IMG/VR virus record: IMGVR_UViG_3300009104_001210
Coordinates: 1 to 64,000 of that record
Length of the DNA: 64,000 bases
Reading direction: 5' to 3' (one strand)
Source: a virus
The position numbers and the translations under genes were made by a program. The notes beneath the pieces are model-generated. The model was not told where the DNA came from and did not search any database. It saw nothing but the letters and a program-made list of their open reading frames with translations. Below, piece by piece: positions 52,977 through 62,321 of the stretch. Each line of letters begins with the position of its first letter. The stretch's first letter is position 1.

Positions 52977-55900
52977 ATGAATAAGTTAACTCAATGGCTA
53001 ATTGATCCTTATGTGAAAGAGGAATTTGGTGCACCTGCAGGTGTACTACCTTCACCTAGTAAAAAATACGTAAAGAAAGCTAAGAAAAAAGTAGATCAAT
53101 TAAATAAACAGATAAAGTATACAGATACTTTTAGTACACAACATCTTGATGAGGCACAAGATTGGGATAAGATTATTGCTATATATCCAGGTAGATTTCA
53201 ACCATTTGGACCACATCATTTAAAAGTATATAAATCACTTCAAAAACAATTTGATGATGTTTATATTGTAACTTCTAATATTCAGAAACCACCTCGACAC
53301 CCTTTAAATTTTAAAGAGAAAAAAGCACATATGGTTAAAATGGGAATTCCTTCAAAAAATATATTGATGGATAATCCATATAAACCTGCTAGTTTATATA
53401 GAAAATTTAACCCAAAGAAAACTGTAGCCGTATTTGTAGTTGGAAAGAAGGATAAGGGTAGATTATCAGGTGGTAAATATTTTCAAGATTATAAAAAGAA
53501 TAAAAAAGATTTAAAAGGATTTAGTACACACGGATATGTTCTACAAGCACCACATATATCAGTAAATGTTGCTGGTAAAGAAATTAGTGGAACTACTATG
53601 AGAACTATTTTGGGAAATCCTGAAATAAAACCAAAACAACGACAATTATTGTTTAAAAAACTTTTTGGATATTGGAATGCTTCTGTTTATAAAATGATGA
53701 CAGATAGGTTTGGTAAATTATATGAATATGTTGATAATAATTTAGATAAAGTACGGAATGAATTTCATATGTTGGTTGAGAGTAGTATTATGGCAGGTGC
53801 TCCCGTTGATGATGGACCACCTATATTTTATAATAGTTTTTCAGATTATAAAATAAATACTGAGAAGTGGATAAGAAAAACATTTGAAGATATTGGTTGG
53901 CAAATAATAGATTATATGATTAGTAAAAATGCGGAAGATCCTGGATGGGATTTAACATTAAAAACTAGCATTGTTCCTGCAGTATCATATGGTAAAACAG
54001 GTGGAAGTGAAAAAGAAGCTATTTCTAAATATAAACAACACGTTCAAGATAGAATTTTACAAAATTTGGGTTGGCAAATAGTACAATGGATGGGAATTAA
54101 AAATGATAATACTACTACGGGTGTTGATATAGGAATATCAAAAGTTTTACCTGGTACACATAATGCAGATAAGAATACAGATTTAAAAGAAAGTGTTAAT
54201 TTAGATAAAGAAGTAGAATTTCTTCTTGAAGTAGATGGAATGTTGTTAGAAGAAGGAGTTAAGTTTAATAACTTTTTAAAAGATTGGGCTAAAAAAGGAA
54301 AACAACCATTAGATAAAGTTAGACAAACAATGATGAATAAAAATGCTTTTTCTGTTGCTAAATTAAATGATTTTAGTGTAGATAAAGTATTAGATGGTGC
54401 AAAAAAAGGTTTTAAGCAGTATCAAAAAATTATAAATTATGTTCCTGATAAAATAGCCGATAAATTACACCAAACTAAATTTGGGAAATCTAAAGAAAAA
54501 CATTTGGCAAAACTTGATGATTATTTGAAAAATCATCCAAAACTAAAAAAAGTAATGGGTGTAGCAGCTGCAGCAGGTATAACTTATGCTTGGACTAAGA
54601 TGACATTCATCGGAGATCCTGAGTATGATTTAGATTTATCATCAGCTGCATCAGCAGCCGCTATGGGTGAATATAGTATGCAAGATTTGTTTTCGGGAAA
54701 AATGGGAACTAAATTTTTAGTATTAACCGCAGTAGGTGCTACTACAGGTTTGACAGCACCTTATACAAAGATTTTAGGTAGTGCTGGAACTATGGCAGCA
54801 GGTGTTAGTTTTGGTGCATATAGAGCATATAAAGCACGTAAACAAAAGAAAGCAGGTGCTGAAAAGAAAGCAAAAACATCAGCACCCGATACAGTAAAGA
54901 ATCCTAATCCAAAAGGAAGGAAGAAAACAGTTAATCGCCAAAGTGCAGTTAGGTGGGTAGCAAAGAATAAAGGAAATAAAGCAGCAAAAAAATATGCAAG
55001 TGGGTTATCCGAAATTAATTTAGATGATGAAGTTAATTTATTAATTGAAGGTGGAGCAGCAGGTCATATGAGTCATCCATTTGATGACAATCATTTAACT
55101 TTTGGTGATTTTAAAAATATTATAGATTTGAGTTTGAGTGGACAGTTGAATAGAGAAGATAACGTTACAGAGAAACTTGATGGACAAAACTTAATGGTGA
55201 GTTGGATAGGTGGTAAGTTAAGAGCAGCTAGAAATAAAGGAAATTTACAGAATTTTGGTGCTAGTTCTCTTGATATAAATGGTATGGCTTCTAAATTTGC
55301 AGGTAGGGGTAATATAAAAGATGCTTTTGTATTTGCTATGAAAGATTTAGAAAAGGCAATAGGTTCATTGAGTGATAAACAGAAAGAAAAAGTATTTGGT
55401 AATGGTAATAAATGGATGAATTTAGAAGTGATTTATCCTAAAGCACCAAGAATTATAGATTATGATGTTTCTGAACTATTTTTTCATGGAAGTATTGAGA
55501 TAGATGAAAGTGGTAGAACTATATCTCAAGTAAAAGGTAGTGCAAGAATGTTAGAAGGTATGATTAGACAGGTAAACCAGCACGTACAAAGAAAATTTAA
55601 AATATCAAAACCAATTGCATTAAGTTTACCAAAAGTGCAAAATTATTCAAAAAGAAAAAAATATTTTTTATCTAAGTTGAGAAAGTTACAGACTATTTAT
55701 AAACTAAAGGATAATGATACTTTAGGTATGTATCATGAGATGTATTGGAGAGAGTATATCTTTAATGGTGCAAAACAACATAAATATAAGATATCAAGAC
55801 CAGTTTTAGAGTCATTAGTAAGAAGGTGGGCTTATTTAGATAAGTCATTCAGATTGGATAATAAAAATATAGAAAATGATAAGTTTTTAAGTTGGGCAAA

Positions 55901-56270
55901 AGGAGTTGACAAGTTTAATTTGAAAAAGTTACAAGAAGACCATATAAAACCATTTGAATTGTTGTTTTTAGAGTTAGGTGCTGAGATTTTAAAGAATTTG
56001 GAAGGATTTTTGGCAGTAAATCCGAAAAGCGCCGCTAAAAAATTGAAAAATGAGTTAGGAAAAGCAGTTTCTGTATTAAAATCATCAAAAGATATAAAAA
56101 AATTAAATGTATTAAAGAAAAATTTAGAAAAAATCAATTCTTTAGGTGGATCGTCTGCAATAGTTCCATCAGAGGGTTTAGTTTTTAAATATAAAGGTAA
56201 AATGTATAAATTTACGGGCTTATTTGCACCTGTAAATCAAATATTGGGCGCAATGAAGTTTGTGAGGTAA
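52977..56270 (+). CDS. Fusion: cytidylyltransferase-like domain plus nucleotide-ligase-like domain
   Basis: 1097 aa. Residues 65-230 are an NMN-adenylyltransferase/cytidylyltransferase-like fold: AIYPGRFQPFGPHHLKVY (His80-His81) and KEISGTTMRTIL. The middle (about 260-700) is helical, with an Ala/Gly-rich hydrophobic part (MGVAAAAGITYAW, VGATTGLTAPYTK). From about 705 comes a covalent nucleotidyltransferase-like domain: EKLDGQNL (Lys733, motif I), WMNLEVIYP (motif III-like), SEGLVFKYKG (Glu1066, motif IV). Together these suggest nucleotide adenylation and transfer, perhaps RNA/DNA end repair or capping. T4 RNA ligase 1 (gp63) also has a tail-fibre role, which is a loose parallel. Exact reaction unknown. 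Confidence 0.7.
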   Translation: MNKLTQWLIDPYVKEEFGAPAGVLPSPSKKYVKKAKKKVDQLNKQIKYTDTFSTQHLDEAQDWDKIIAIYPGRFQPFGPHHLKVYKSLQKQFDDVYIVTSNIQKPPRHPLNFKEKKAHMVKMGIPSKNILMDNPYKPASLYRKFNPKKTVAVFVVGKKDKGRLSGGKYFQDYKKNKKDLKGFSTHGYVLQAPHISVNVAGKEISGTTMRTILGNPEIKPKQRQLLFKKLFGYWNASVYKMMTDRFGKLYEYVDNNLDKVRNEFHMLVESSIMAGAPVDDGPPIFYNSFSDYKINTEKWIRKTFEDIGWQIIDYMISKNAEDPGWDLTLKTSIVPAVSYGKTGGSEKEAISKYKQHVQDRILQNLGWQIVQWMGIKNDNTTTGVDIGISKVLPGTHNADKNTDLKESVNLDKEVEFLLEVDGMLLEEGVKFNNFLKDWAKKGKQPLDKVRQTMMNKNAFSVAKLNDFSVDKVLDGAKKGFKQYQKIINYVPDKIADKLHQTKFGKSKEKHLAKLDDYLKNHPKLKKVMGVAAAAGITYAWTKMTFIGDPEYDLDLSSAASAAAMGEYSMQDLFSGKMGTKFLVLTAVGATTGLTAPYTKILGSAGTMAAGVSFGAYRAYKARKQKKAGAEKKAKTSAPDTVKNPNPKGRKKTVNRQSAVRWVAKNKGNKAAKKYASGLSEINLDDEVNLLIEGGAAGHMSHPFDDNHLTFGDFKNIIDLSLSGQLNREDNVTEKLDGQNLMVSWIGGKLRAARNKGNLQNFGASSLDINGMASKFAGRGNIKDAFVFAMKDLEKAIGSLSDKQKEKVFGNGNKWMNLEVIYPKAPRIIDYDVSELFFHGSIEIDESGRTISQVKGSARMLEGMIRQVNQHVQRKFKISKPIALSLPKVQNYSKRKKYFLSKLRKLQTIYKLKDNDTLGMYHEMYWREYIFNGAKQHKYKISRPVLESLVRRWAYLDKSFRLDNKNIENDKFLSWAKGVDKFNLKKLQEDHIKPFELLFLELGAEILKNLEGFLAVNPKSAAKKLKNELGKAVSVLKSSKDIKKLNVLKKNLEKINSLGGSSAIVPSEGLVFKYKGKMYKFTGLFAPVNQILGAMKFVR

Positions 56271-56271
56271 T

Positions 56272-56802
56272 ATGGCTAATAGAGAATCAGAAAGACAAGA
56301 TAAGGCTATGAAAGCTGTTTTACGAGGAGAAACTCCTGAAAAAAGAGTGATGGTTGGGTATGAACCCGAAAAAAAATCATCAAGTAACGGAAAAACGGTA
56401 GAAAGTCATCTAACAGAGATAATGAAAGATGTTAGAATGCCCTGGTTTTGTCCAGAGTGTGATAAGACAATGAAGATAAAACTTGATAATAAGTTTTGGA
56501 GATTATTTGGACATTGTTTTGATTGTCAAGTAAAAATTGAAACTCAACTTCGTATTGAGGGAAAATATGAAGAATGGGCAGAAAATAAGATTAAAGAAAA
56601 CCAAAAGTCATATTATAGGGATATGTTACAATCATTGGCAGAATGGAAGGAAAATGCTTCCAAAGTAGAATTTTTAGAAGAAGTTGGTGCACTTGAACTT
56701 GAAATGGAGAGTGAAAGATGGAAAACACCACAAGAAAACATAGATAAAATAGCTGATGAGGCTGAAGAGTTCATCAGAAAACAACTAAAAGAATTAGAAT
56801 AA
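56272..56802 (+). CDS. Zinc-ribbon protein upstream of the terminase
   Basis: 176 aa. WFCPECDKTM and GHCFDCQVKI give four cysteines (60, 63, 82, 85) in a zinc-ribbon pattern. The N-terminus is charged (RESERQDKAMKAVLRG), and the C-terminal 80 residues are a long acidic helix (EFLEEVGALELEMESERW). Its position just before TerL could suggest a DNA-recognising small-terminase analogue, but there is no sequence match I recognise. Start after TGAGG. Confidence 0.6.
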   Translation: MANRESERQDKAMKAVLRGETPEKRVMVGYEPEKKSSSNGKTVESHLTEIMKDVRMPWFCPECDKTMKIKLDNKFWRLFGHCFDCQVKIETQLRIEGKYEEWAENKIKENQKSYYRDMLQSLAEWKENASKVEFLEEVGALELEMESERWKTPQENIDKIADEAEEFIRKQLKELE

Positions 56803-56803
56803 C

Positions 56804-56818
56804 TATTTATATATATGA
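56804..56818 (+). promoter_or_regulatory. Promoter-like motif TATTTATA-N4-TGA
   Basis: TATTTATA at 56804-56811, TATA, TGA at 56816-56818; 31 bases before the ATG at 56850. Heads the TerL-portal region. The spacer is two bases longer than in the other copies. Confidence 0.4.
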
Positions 56819-56849
56819 CAGAAAATAAACTCTTAAATAGGAGATTAAA

Positions 56850-57149
56850 ATGGCTATAAATGACCATCCAAGTGATTATACTCAATTTCAAAAATTTGGA
56901 CATCCTGGAAAATATCGTTCATTAAAGATAGTAAATAATGCAACGGGAAGTTTCACAGGTTCAGATTATGGAGCAGGTGGACTTATTGTAGGAGAAGCAT
57001 CAACAACTGGACACGCTGATTTATCAGGTGGTGGAAGAGTAAATCTTGCACACTTGACAGTTGGAACACAGTATGATTTTTCACTAAAAGAAGTGGCTTG
57101 TAACGCAAAAGCAGTATATGTACTTATACGTAATCCAAAGCTTGCATAA
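56850..57149 (+). CDS. Small structural-type protein (99 aa)
   Basis: TAGGAG at 56837-56842 precedes the ATG. Gly/Ser/Thr-rich with beta-strand patterns (GSFTGSDYGAGGLIVG, VNLAHLTVGTQYDF), typical of small phage virion proteins such as head decoration or tail-completion proteins. The name is inferred from composition and from position directly before TerL. No specific family. Confidence 0.5.
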   Translation: MAINDHPSDYTQFQKFGHPGKYRSLKIVNNATGSFTGSDYGAGGLIVGEASTTGHADLSGGGRVNLAHLTVGTQYDFSLKEVACNAKAVYVLIRNPKLA

Positions 57150-58726
57150 TGGATAAAAACTATAAAGATATTATAAAGAAGGAATATATAAAATGTGCAC
57201 AAGATCCCGTGTATTTTTTAAAGAAGTATTCTTATATTCAACACCCAATACGAGGTAAGATACCATTTCATCTTTATGATTTTCAAGAGAAGTCAGTAGA
57301 AGAGTTTAAAGAAAATAGATTTCAAATAATTCTTAAAGCCCGACAACTTGGTATATCTACTATTACTGCTGGCTACTCTTTATGGATGATGACTTTCCAT
57401 TCAGACAAGAATATATTGGTTATTGCTACTAAACAAGATACTGCTAAAAATCTTGTAACAAAAATTAGAGTAATGCACGCAAATCTTCCAAGTTGGTTAA
57501 AACAACCATGTGTTGAAGATAATAAACTTTCATTACGATATAAGAATGGATCACAAGTAAAAGCAATTTCAAGTAGTGATGAAAGTGGTCGTTCAGAGGC
57601 ATTGTCATTATTGATACTTGATGAGGCAGCGTTTATTGAAAAGATTGATAGTATATGGGCAGCTGCATCACAGACGTTATCTACAGGTGGACAATGTATA
57701 GCATTATCTACACCAAACGGTGTTGGTAATTGGTTTCACAGAACTTGGGTTGATGCAGAAGACGGATTGAATGATTTTAATTTTAGTAGATTACATTGGA
57801 CATTACATCCTGAAAGAAATCAAGACTGGAGAGATGAACAAGATAAGTTATTAGGTCCTTCTCTTGCAGCTCAAGAATGTGATTGTGATTTTATCACTTC
57901 AGGGCAAAATGTTATTGATGGTTTAATTTTGGAAGAAATTAAAGAAAATATGATTGTAGATCCAATTGAAAAAAGAGGAGTAGATAGTAATGTTTGGGTA
58001 TGGGAGCCGCCAAATTATACAAAAAATTATTTAGTATGTGCAGACGTTAGTAGAGGAGACTCTACAGACTACTCTGCTTTTCACGTTATTGAATTGGAAG
58101 AAGTAAAACAGGTAGCAGAATATAAAGGTAGAATATCTACAAGAGATTTTGGTAATATGTTAGTTAATATTTCTAATGAATATAATGAAGCATTACTTGT
58201 TGTGGAAAACAATAATATTGGTTGGGCAGCAATTCAACAAGTAATAGATAGGGAATATCCTAATTTATTTTATTCAAGTAAAGATTTAAAGTGGGTAGAT
58301 GTTGAAAGACAGATTACTAATAAGCATTATAGAGAGGAAAAGAAAATGACTCCTGGTTTTACAATGTCTATGAAGACAAGACCATTAGTTATTGCTAAAT
58401 TAGAAGAATTTTTTAGAGAAAAAGCTGTAAGTATTTATTCTCAACGGTTATTAGATGAATTATTTGTATTTATATACAATGGAAGTAAAGCAGAAGCAAT
58501 GAGAGGATATAACGACGATTTGGTTATATCTTTTGGTATTGGTTTGTGGGTAAGAGAAACTGCTTTAAGATTAAAGGCACAGGGAATTGAATTACAGAGA
58601 AAAACTTTAGATAGCTTTCAATTAAATGAAGGCATATACACTCCAGAAGAAAATAGACCTGATTCTTGGGATTGGCACGTTGGCCCAGAGAAAGAAAAAG
58701 AGTCATTGGAGTGGTTAATTAACTAA
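57149..58726 (+). CDS. terL: Terminase large subunit (gp17-type)
   Basis: 525 aa, TAATG overlap. ATPase: IILKARQLGIST (deviant Walker A, 61-71), LLILDEA with Asp158-Glu159 (Walker B and catalytic Glu), and LSTPNGVGN coupling motif. Nuclease: VCADVSRGDSTDYSAF with Asp298, and YNDDLVISFG near the end. Shorter than T4 gp17 (610 aa). It packages DNA into the prohead through the portal encoded next. Confident by motif order and position. Confidence 0.93.
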   Translation: MDKNYKDIIKKEYIKCAQDPVYFLKKYSYIQHPIRGKIPFHLYDFQEKSVEEFKENRFQIILKARQLGISTITAGYSLWMMTFHSDKNILVIATKQDTAKNLVTKIRVMHANLPSWLKQPCVEDNKLSLRYKNGSQVKAISSSDESGRSEALSLLILDEAAFIEKIDSIWAAASQTLSTGGQCIALSTPNGVGNWFHRTWVDAEDGLNDFNFSRLHWTLHPERNQDWRDEQDKLLGPSLAAQECDCDFITSGQNVIDGLILEEIKENMIVDPIEKRGVDSNVWVWEPPNYTKNYLVCADVSRGDSTDYSAFHVIELEEVKQVAEYKGRISTRDFGNMLVNISNEYNEALLVVENNNIGWAAIQQVIDREYPNLFYSSKDLKWVDVERQITNKHYREEKKMTPGFTMSMKTRPLVIAKLEEFFREKAVSIYSQRLLDELFVFIYNGSKAEAMRGYNDDLVISFGIGLWVRETALRLKAQGIELQRKTLDSFQLNEGIYTPEENRPDSWDWHVGPEKEKESLEWLIN

Positions 58727-58737
58727 GTGAGGTAAAA

Positions 58738-60561
58738 ATGGCTGATAAATCATTATTTGGTAGACTACAAAGATTATTTTCTACAAACGTTATTGTTAGA
58801 AACGTTGGTGGTAGAAAATTAAAAGTTGCAGATACAGATAAAACTCAAATGATGGCAAGAAAAAACTTAATTGACAGATATACAAGATTGTATTCTGGTT
58901 ATGGAGTTTCTGCTGTATCGGATGCCGTAGCAAAAAAAGCACAAAGAATAGGATTATTTAAAGATTATGAAACAATGGATAGTGATGGCATAATCTCATC
59001 AGCACTTGATATCTATGCAGATGAATCAACAATGAAATCTGAATATGGTAATGTTATAGAAATTAATAGTGATAATTCTAATATTAAAGAAATATTACAT
59101 AATCTTTTTTATGATATATTGAATGTTGAATTTAATTTGTGGCCTTGGGTTCGTAATATGTGTAAATATGGAGATTTCTTTTTACAATTAGAAATTAATG
59201 AAAAATATGGTATTACAAATGTAAATCCAATGTCTGCATATGATGTTGTAAGAGTAGAAGGTATAGATGCAGAGAATCCACAACTTGTTAAATTCCACCT
59301 TGAACAGTCAGAAAATATACACGCTATGCAAAGTAGGATGCAGTTTGGTAAAGATAAACCATATGAACTTGAAAATTATGAAGTAGCACATTTCAGATTA
59401 CTTTCAGATTCTAATTATCTTCCATATGGTAAGTCTATGATTGAACAAGGAAGAAAAGTATGGAAGCAGTTACAGTTGATGGAAGATGCTATGTTAATAC
59501 ACCGTATTATGAGAGCACCAGAAAAGAGAGTGTTTAGAGTAGATATAGGAAACATACCACCCGCTGAAGTTGATAACTATATGCAAAAAATCATCAATAA
59601 GATGAAGAAAGCGCCTATAATTGATAATACTACAGGTGATTATAATTTGAAATATAATGTTCAAAATGTTACGGAAGATTTTTTCTTGCCTGTACGTGGT
59701 GGAGATAGTGGAACACAAATTGATTCTTTGCCAGGATTGACTTATGAAGCAATAGAAGATATTGAATATCTTAAAAATAAAATGCTAGCAGCACTTCGTG
59801 TTCCAAAAGCATTTCTTGGATATGAAGAAGGACTTGGTAGTAAAGCTACACTTGCAGCAGAAGATGTAAGGTTTGCAAGAACGATTGAAAGAATCCAAAG
59901 AATTACTGTATCTGAATTGACGAAAATTGCAATAGTTCATTTATATGCACAAGGATTTACAGATGAAGAACTTGTAAACTTTGAATTAAATCTTACAAAT
60001 CCATCTACAATTTATGAAACTGAAAAAGTTGAGTTGTGGAATAGTAAAACTACATTAGCTTCGTCTATGATACAAGATGGTTTAGTTTCTACAGAGTGGA
60101 TTTATAAGAATATATTTAATTTTACGGATAAAGAAATTAAAGAAATGGATAATGAAATTGTATTTGATTACAAACAGAAATTCAGACGATCACAGATAGA
60201 AAATGAGGGTAATGATCCTGCAAAGAGTGGTGAAGCACAAGGAACACCCTCAGATGCACAAGCGGGTAGGACAGGACACGAGTTGGATGATATAGGTGGT
60301 TCACCTCCAGGTGGTTGGAACGGTGCAGGAAGACCAAAAGAGGGTGGAAAATATGGAAAAGATAGTGGCGCAAGAGGTAGAGATCCAATAGGTAAGCATG
60401 ATAGAAAAAAGAGTTATAGTCCGCATTTAGCACTTGCACATTTTGATGGATTAAAGAAAAATATGAAGAAATTCACCAAAAAGGATTATAAGTTAATAAA
60501 TGAGGCTGAAATGATAGAAAACGAATATAAAGAAGAACTTGAGGAGTCTAAATTAAAGTAA
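58738..60561 (+). CDS. Portal vertex protein (gp20-type)
   Basis: 607 aa. FGRLQRLFSTN at the start, PWVRNMCKYGDFFLQLE, YEVAHFRLLSDSNYLPYG, MRAPEKRVFRVDIGN, SLPGLTYEAIEDIEYLKNK, and FLGYEEGLGSKATLAAED are T4-type portal signatures. The C-terminal 120 residues are Gly/Lys-rich and low in complexity, then helical. It forms the dodecameric DNA entry ring and docks TerL. In T4, gp18 and gp19 lie between 17 and 20; here they do not. Confidence 0.93.
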   Translation: MADKSLFGRLQRLFSTNVIVRNVGGRKLKVADTDKTQMMARKNLIDRYTRLYSGYGVSAVSDAVAKKAQRIGLFKDYETMDSDGIISSALDIYADESTMKSEYGNVIEINSDNSNIKEILHNLFYDILNVEFNLWPWVRNMCKYGDFFLQLEINEKYGITNVNPMSAYDVVRVEGIDAENPQLVKFHLEQSENIHAMQSRMQFGKDKPYELENYEVAHFRLLSDSNYLPYGKSMIEQGRKVWKQLQLMEDAMLIHRIMRAPEKRVFRVDIGNIPPAEVDNYMQKIINKMKKAPIIDNTTGDYNLKYNVQNVTEDFFLPVRGGDSGTQIDSLPGLTYEAIEDIEYLKNKMLAALRVPKAFLGYEEGLGSKATLAAEDVRFARTIERIQRITVSELTKIAIVHLYAQGFTDEELVNFELNLTNPSTIYETEKVELWNSKTTLASSMIQDGLVSTEWIYKNIFNFTDKEIKEMDNEIVFDYKQKFRRSQIENEGNDPAKSGEAQGTPSDAQAGRTGHELDDIGGSPPGGWNGAGRPKEGGKYGKDSGARGRDPIGKHDRKKSYSPHLALAHFDGLKKNMKKFTKKDYKLINEAEMIENEYKEELEESKLK

Positions 60562-60576
60562 TTTTTCATATTTTTA

Positions 60577-60589
60577 TATTTATATATGA
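60577..60589 (+). promoter_or_regulatory. Promoter-like motif TATTTATA-N2-TGA
   Basis: TATTTATA at 60577-60584, TA, TGA at 60587-60589; identical over 13 bases to the copy at 27999 and 28 bases upstream of the ATG at 60617. Located in the 55-base gap after the portal gene. Confidence 0.45.
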
Positions 60590-60616
60590 CACACTTTTTA
60601 ATGATTGGAGCAATCT

Positions 60617-61474
60617 ATGTTAAATAGAAAACTAGGGCATTCGAAGATAAAAAATGCTGGAATACTTTTTGAACTGTTAACAAGACAAATTACAGTAGAT
60701 TTAATGGAGTCGGATAAATCTAAGGCAGTTGATATTTTAAAAAAATATTTTCATAATAAAACAGAATTGGGAAAAGAATATCAATTATATAAAGTTTTAG
60801 TTGAAAATAAATACAGTTCTGAATCGAGAGCAGAATCTTTGATTGATGCGGTTTTAGAGAGCAGAAAAAAATTAAATAATTCTACTATTAAAAAGGAAAA
60901 ATATAATGCTATTAAAGAAATTAAAGAATGTTATGATATAGGAGACTTTTTTAATGCACGAATTCCTAATTATAAAGTTTTAGCATCAATATATAATGTG
61001 TTTCAAACTCAAGATAGTGTCCAGCCTGAATTGTATGTTAAATCAAAATATACTATTGTTGAAAATTTAACTATTAATTCAAAACCAGCTAAAAAGAATA
61101 AAACTTTTGAATACCTTAAAAAACAAGAAAAAGATTTAAGATTACTAGCATATTCAACTTTAGTAGATAAGTTCAATAAAAAATATAAAAATTTAAATAA
61201 TGAACAAAAAACATTAATAAAAGAATATATCAATAATATTTCTAATACTAATAAATTAAGAGAGTATGTAAATACTGAAGTAGATAAAGTTAAAAAGTCA
61301 TTAAAAAAACAAGTTCAAACTGTAGATGATAAAGTTACACAAATTAAATTAACAGAAGTTGTTAATCAAATTGATGGTTTGAAAAAAGGTAAAATTGTTT
61401 CTGATAAGCAGGTTGTTTCAATGATGAGGTATTACCAACTTATAGAGGAAATAGATCATGTCGCAAACAATTAA
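60617..61474 (+). CDS. Head-region hypothetical protein (285 aa)
   Basis: Start ATG 60617 with TGGAG upstream; the TTG at 60605 is too close to that site. Lys/Asn-rich, mostly helical (GHSKIKNAGILFELLTRQI; KTFEYLKKQEKDLR; EVDKVKKSLKKQVQTVDDKV). It follows the portal, where T4 has small prohead-core genes (67, 68), but it is larger than either. Possibly a scaffold or core protein; not recognised. Confidence 0.6.
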   Translation: MLNRKLGHSKIKNAGILFELLTRQITVDLMESDKSKAVDILKKYFHNKTELGKEYQLYKVLVENKYSSESRAESLIDAVLESRKKLNNSTIKKEKYNAIKEIKECYDIGDFFNARIPNYKVLASIYNVFQTQDSVQPELYVKSKYTIVENLTINSKPAKKNKTFEYLKKQEKDLRLLAYSTLVDKFNKKYKNLNNEQKTLIKEYINNISNTNKLREYVNTEVDKVKKSLKKQVQTVDDKVTQIKLTEVVNQIDGLKKGKIVSDKQVVSMMRYYQLIEEIDHVANN

Positions 61475-62084
61475 ATTATCAAAACTTAAAGAAATTATTA
61501 GAGATCTTTTAACAAAAGAGTTAGAAGAGGCTTCTACAACTGTAACTGCTGGTGGTTCTTATATGACACCTGCCGCATTTACTGCTAAAGGAAAAGATAG
61601 ACGAAAGAAAAATGCTAAACAAAGTGGATATGCTTTAGCAGAGGCTAAGTTTGCAGTCAAGTTTCAGTTAGGCAGTGAAATGGGTGATACGGCTACTATT
61701 ATTGTTAATGCAGGTTCAGCAGGTGCTGCAAAAATGGTAGTTGCTAAACAACTTAAAGGTGGAGCTAAAAAAGTTGTTAGTGTCAAGAGAGTTGAAGCTG
61801 GTAAAGCAAAACAGATTGATAAAAAACTTGAAAATGTAAATGAAGGTAAATATCACGAATATAGAAATGATAAAACAAGAACATCAAAACAAAAGATTGG
61901 TCGTTCTATGATGGAAGTTCGTGATAAGTTGAATGAGCTTGATAAATTAGTTAAAATGAATATTAAGTTAAAGAACGAGTTAGGTGTTGATTCTACATCT
62001 TATTGGAAACGAACTCATTCTGCTATGAAAAAAATTAGTGAAAGGTTAGTAAAATTAGCTAATAAAGTCGGCCAATTACACTAA
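61458..62084 (+). CDS. Head-region hypothetical protein (208 aa), core-like
   Basis: Overlaps the upstream gene by 17 bases. Short helical N-terminus (LKEIIRDLLTKELEEAS), a central Gly/Ala/Lys-rich part (AGSAGAAKMVVAKQLKGGAKK) and a helical basic end. Composition and position between portal and protease fit a prohead scaffold/core protein. No motif is specific. Confidence 0.55.
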   Translation: MSQTIKLSKLKEIIRDLLTKELEEASTTVTAGGSYMTPAAFTAKGKDRRKKNAKQSGYALAEAKFAVKFQLGSEMGDTATIIVNAGSAGAAKMVVAKQLKGGAKKVVSVKRVEAGKAKQIDKKLENVNEGKYHEYRNDKTRTSKQKIGRSMMEVRDKLNELDKLVKMNIKLKNELGVDSTSYWKRTHSAMKKISERLVKLANKVGQLH

Positions 62085-62090
62085 CTTTTT

Positions 62091-62306
62091 ATGAAGTTGA
62101 AAGAAAAGCCAAAATGGGAACATTTTAGGTTTCAACTTATTTACAAACTTTTGGATATTATAACTATAACAAAAAAGTTTTGTGAAGAATCGCTGAAACA
62201 GGGAAAACGAAATAGTTTTAGTAAGGTGGAAGCGTTAGAAAAAGTTGACAAGCTAATAGAAGAGCTTGAAGAGGTTAGAACTGAAATTATTAAAGTTAAA
62301 AGCTAA
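62091..62306 (+). CDS. Small hypothetical protein (71 aa)
   Basis: Starts seven bases after the upstream stop. Helical and highly charged (FQLIYKLLDIITITKKF; LEKVDKLIEELEEVRTEI), probably a coiled coil. In the place of T4 gene 68-type small core proteins; assignment not supported by sequence. Confidence 0.5.
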   Translation: MKLKEKPKWEHFRFQLIYKLLDIITITKKFCEESLKQGKRNSFSKVEALEKVDKLIEELEEVRTEIIKVKS

Positions 62307-62321
62307 TAAGGTGAGATAAAT

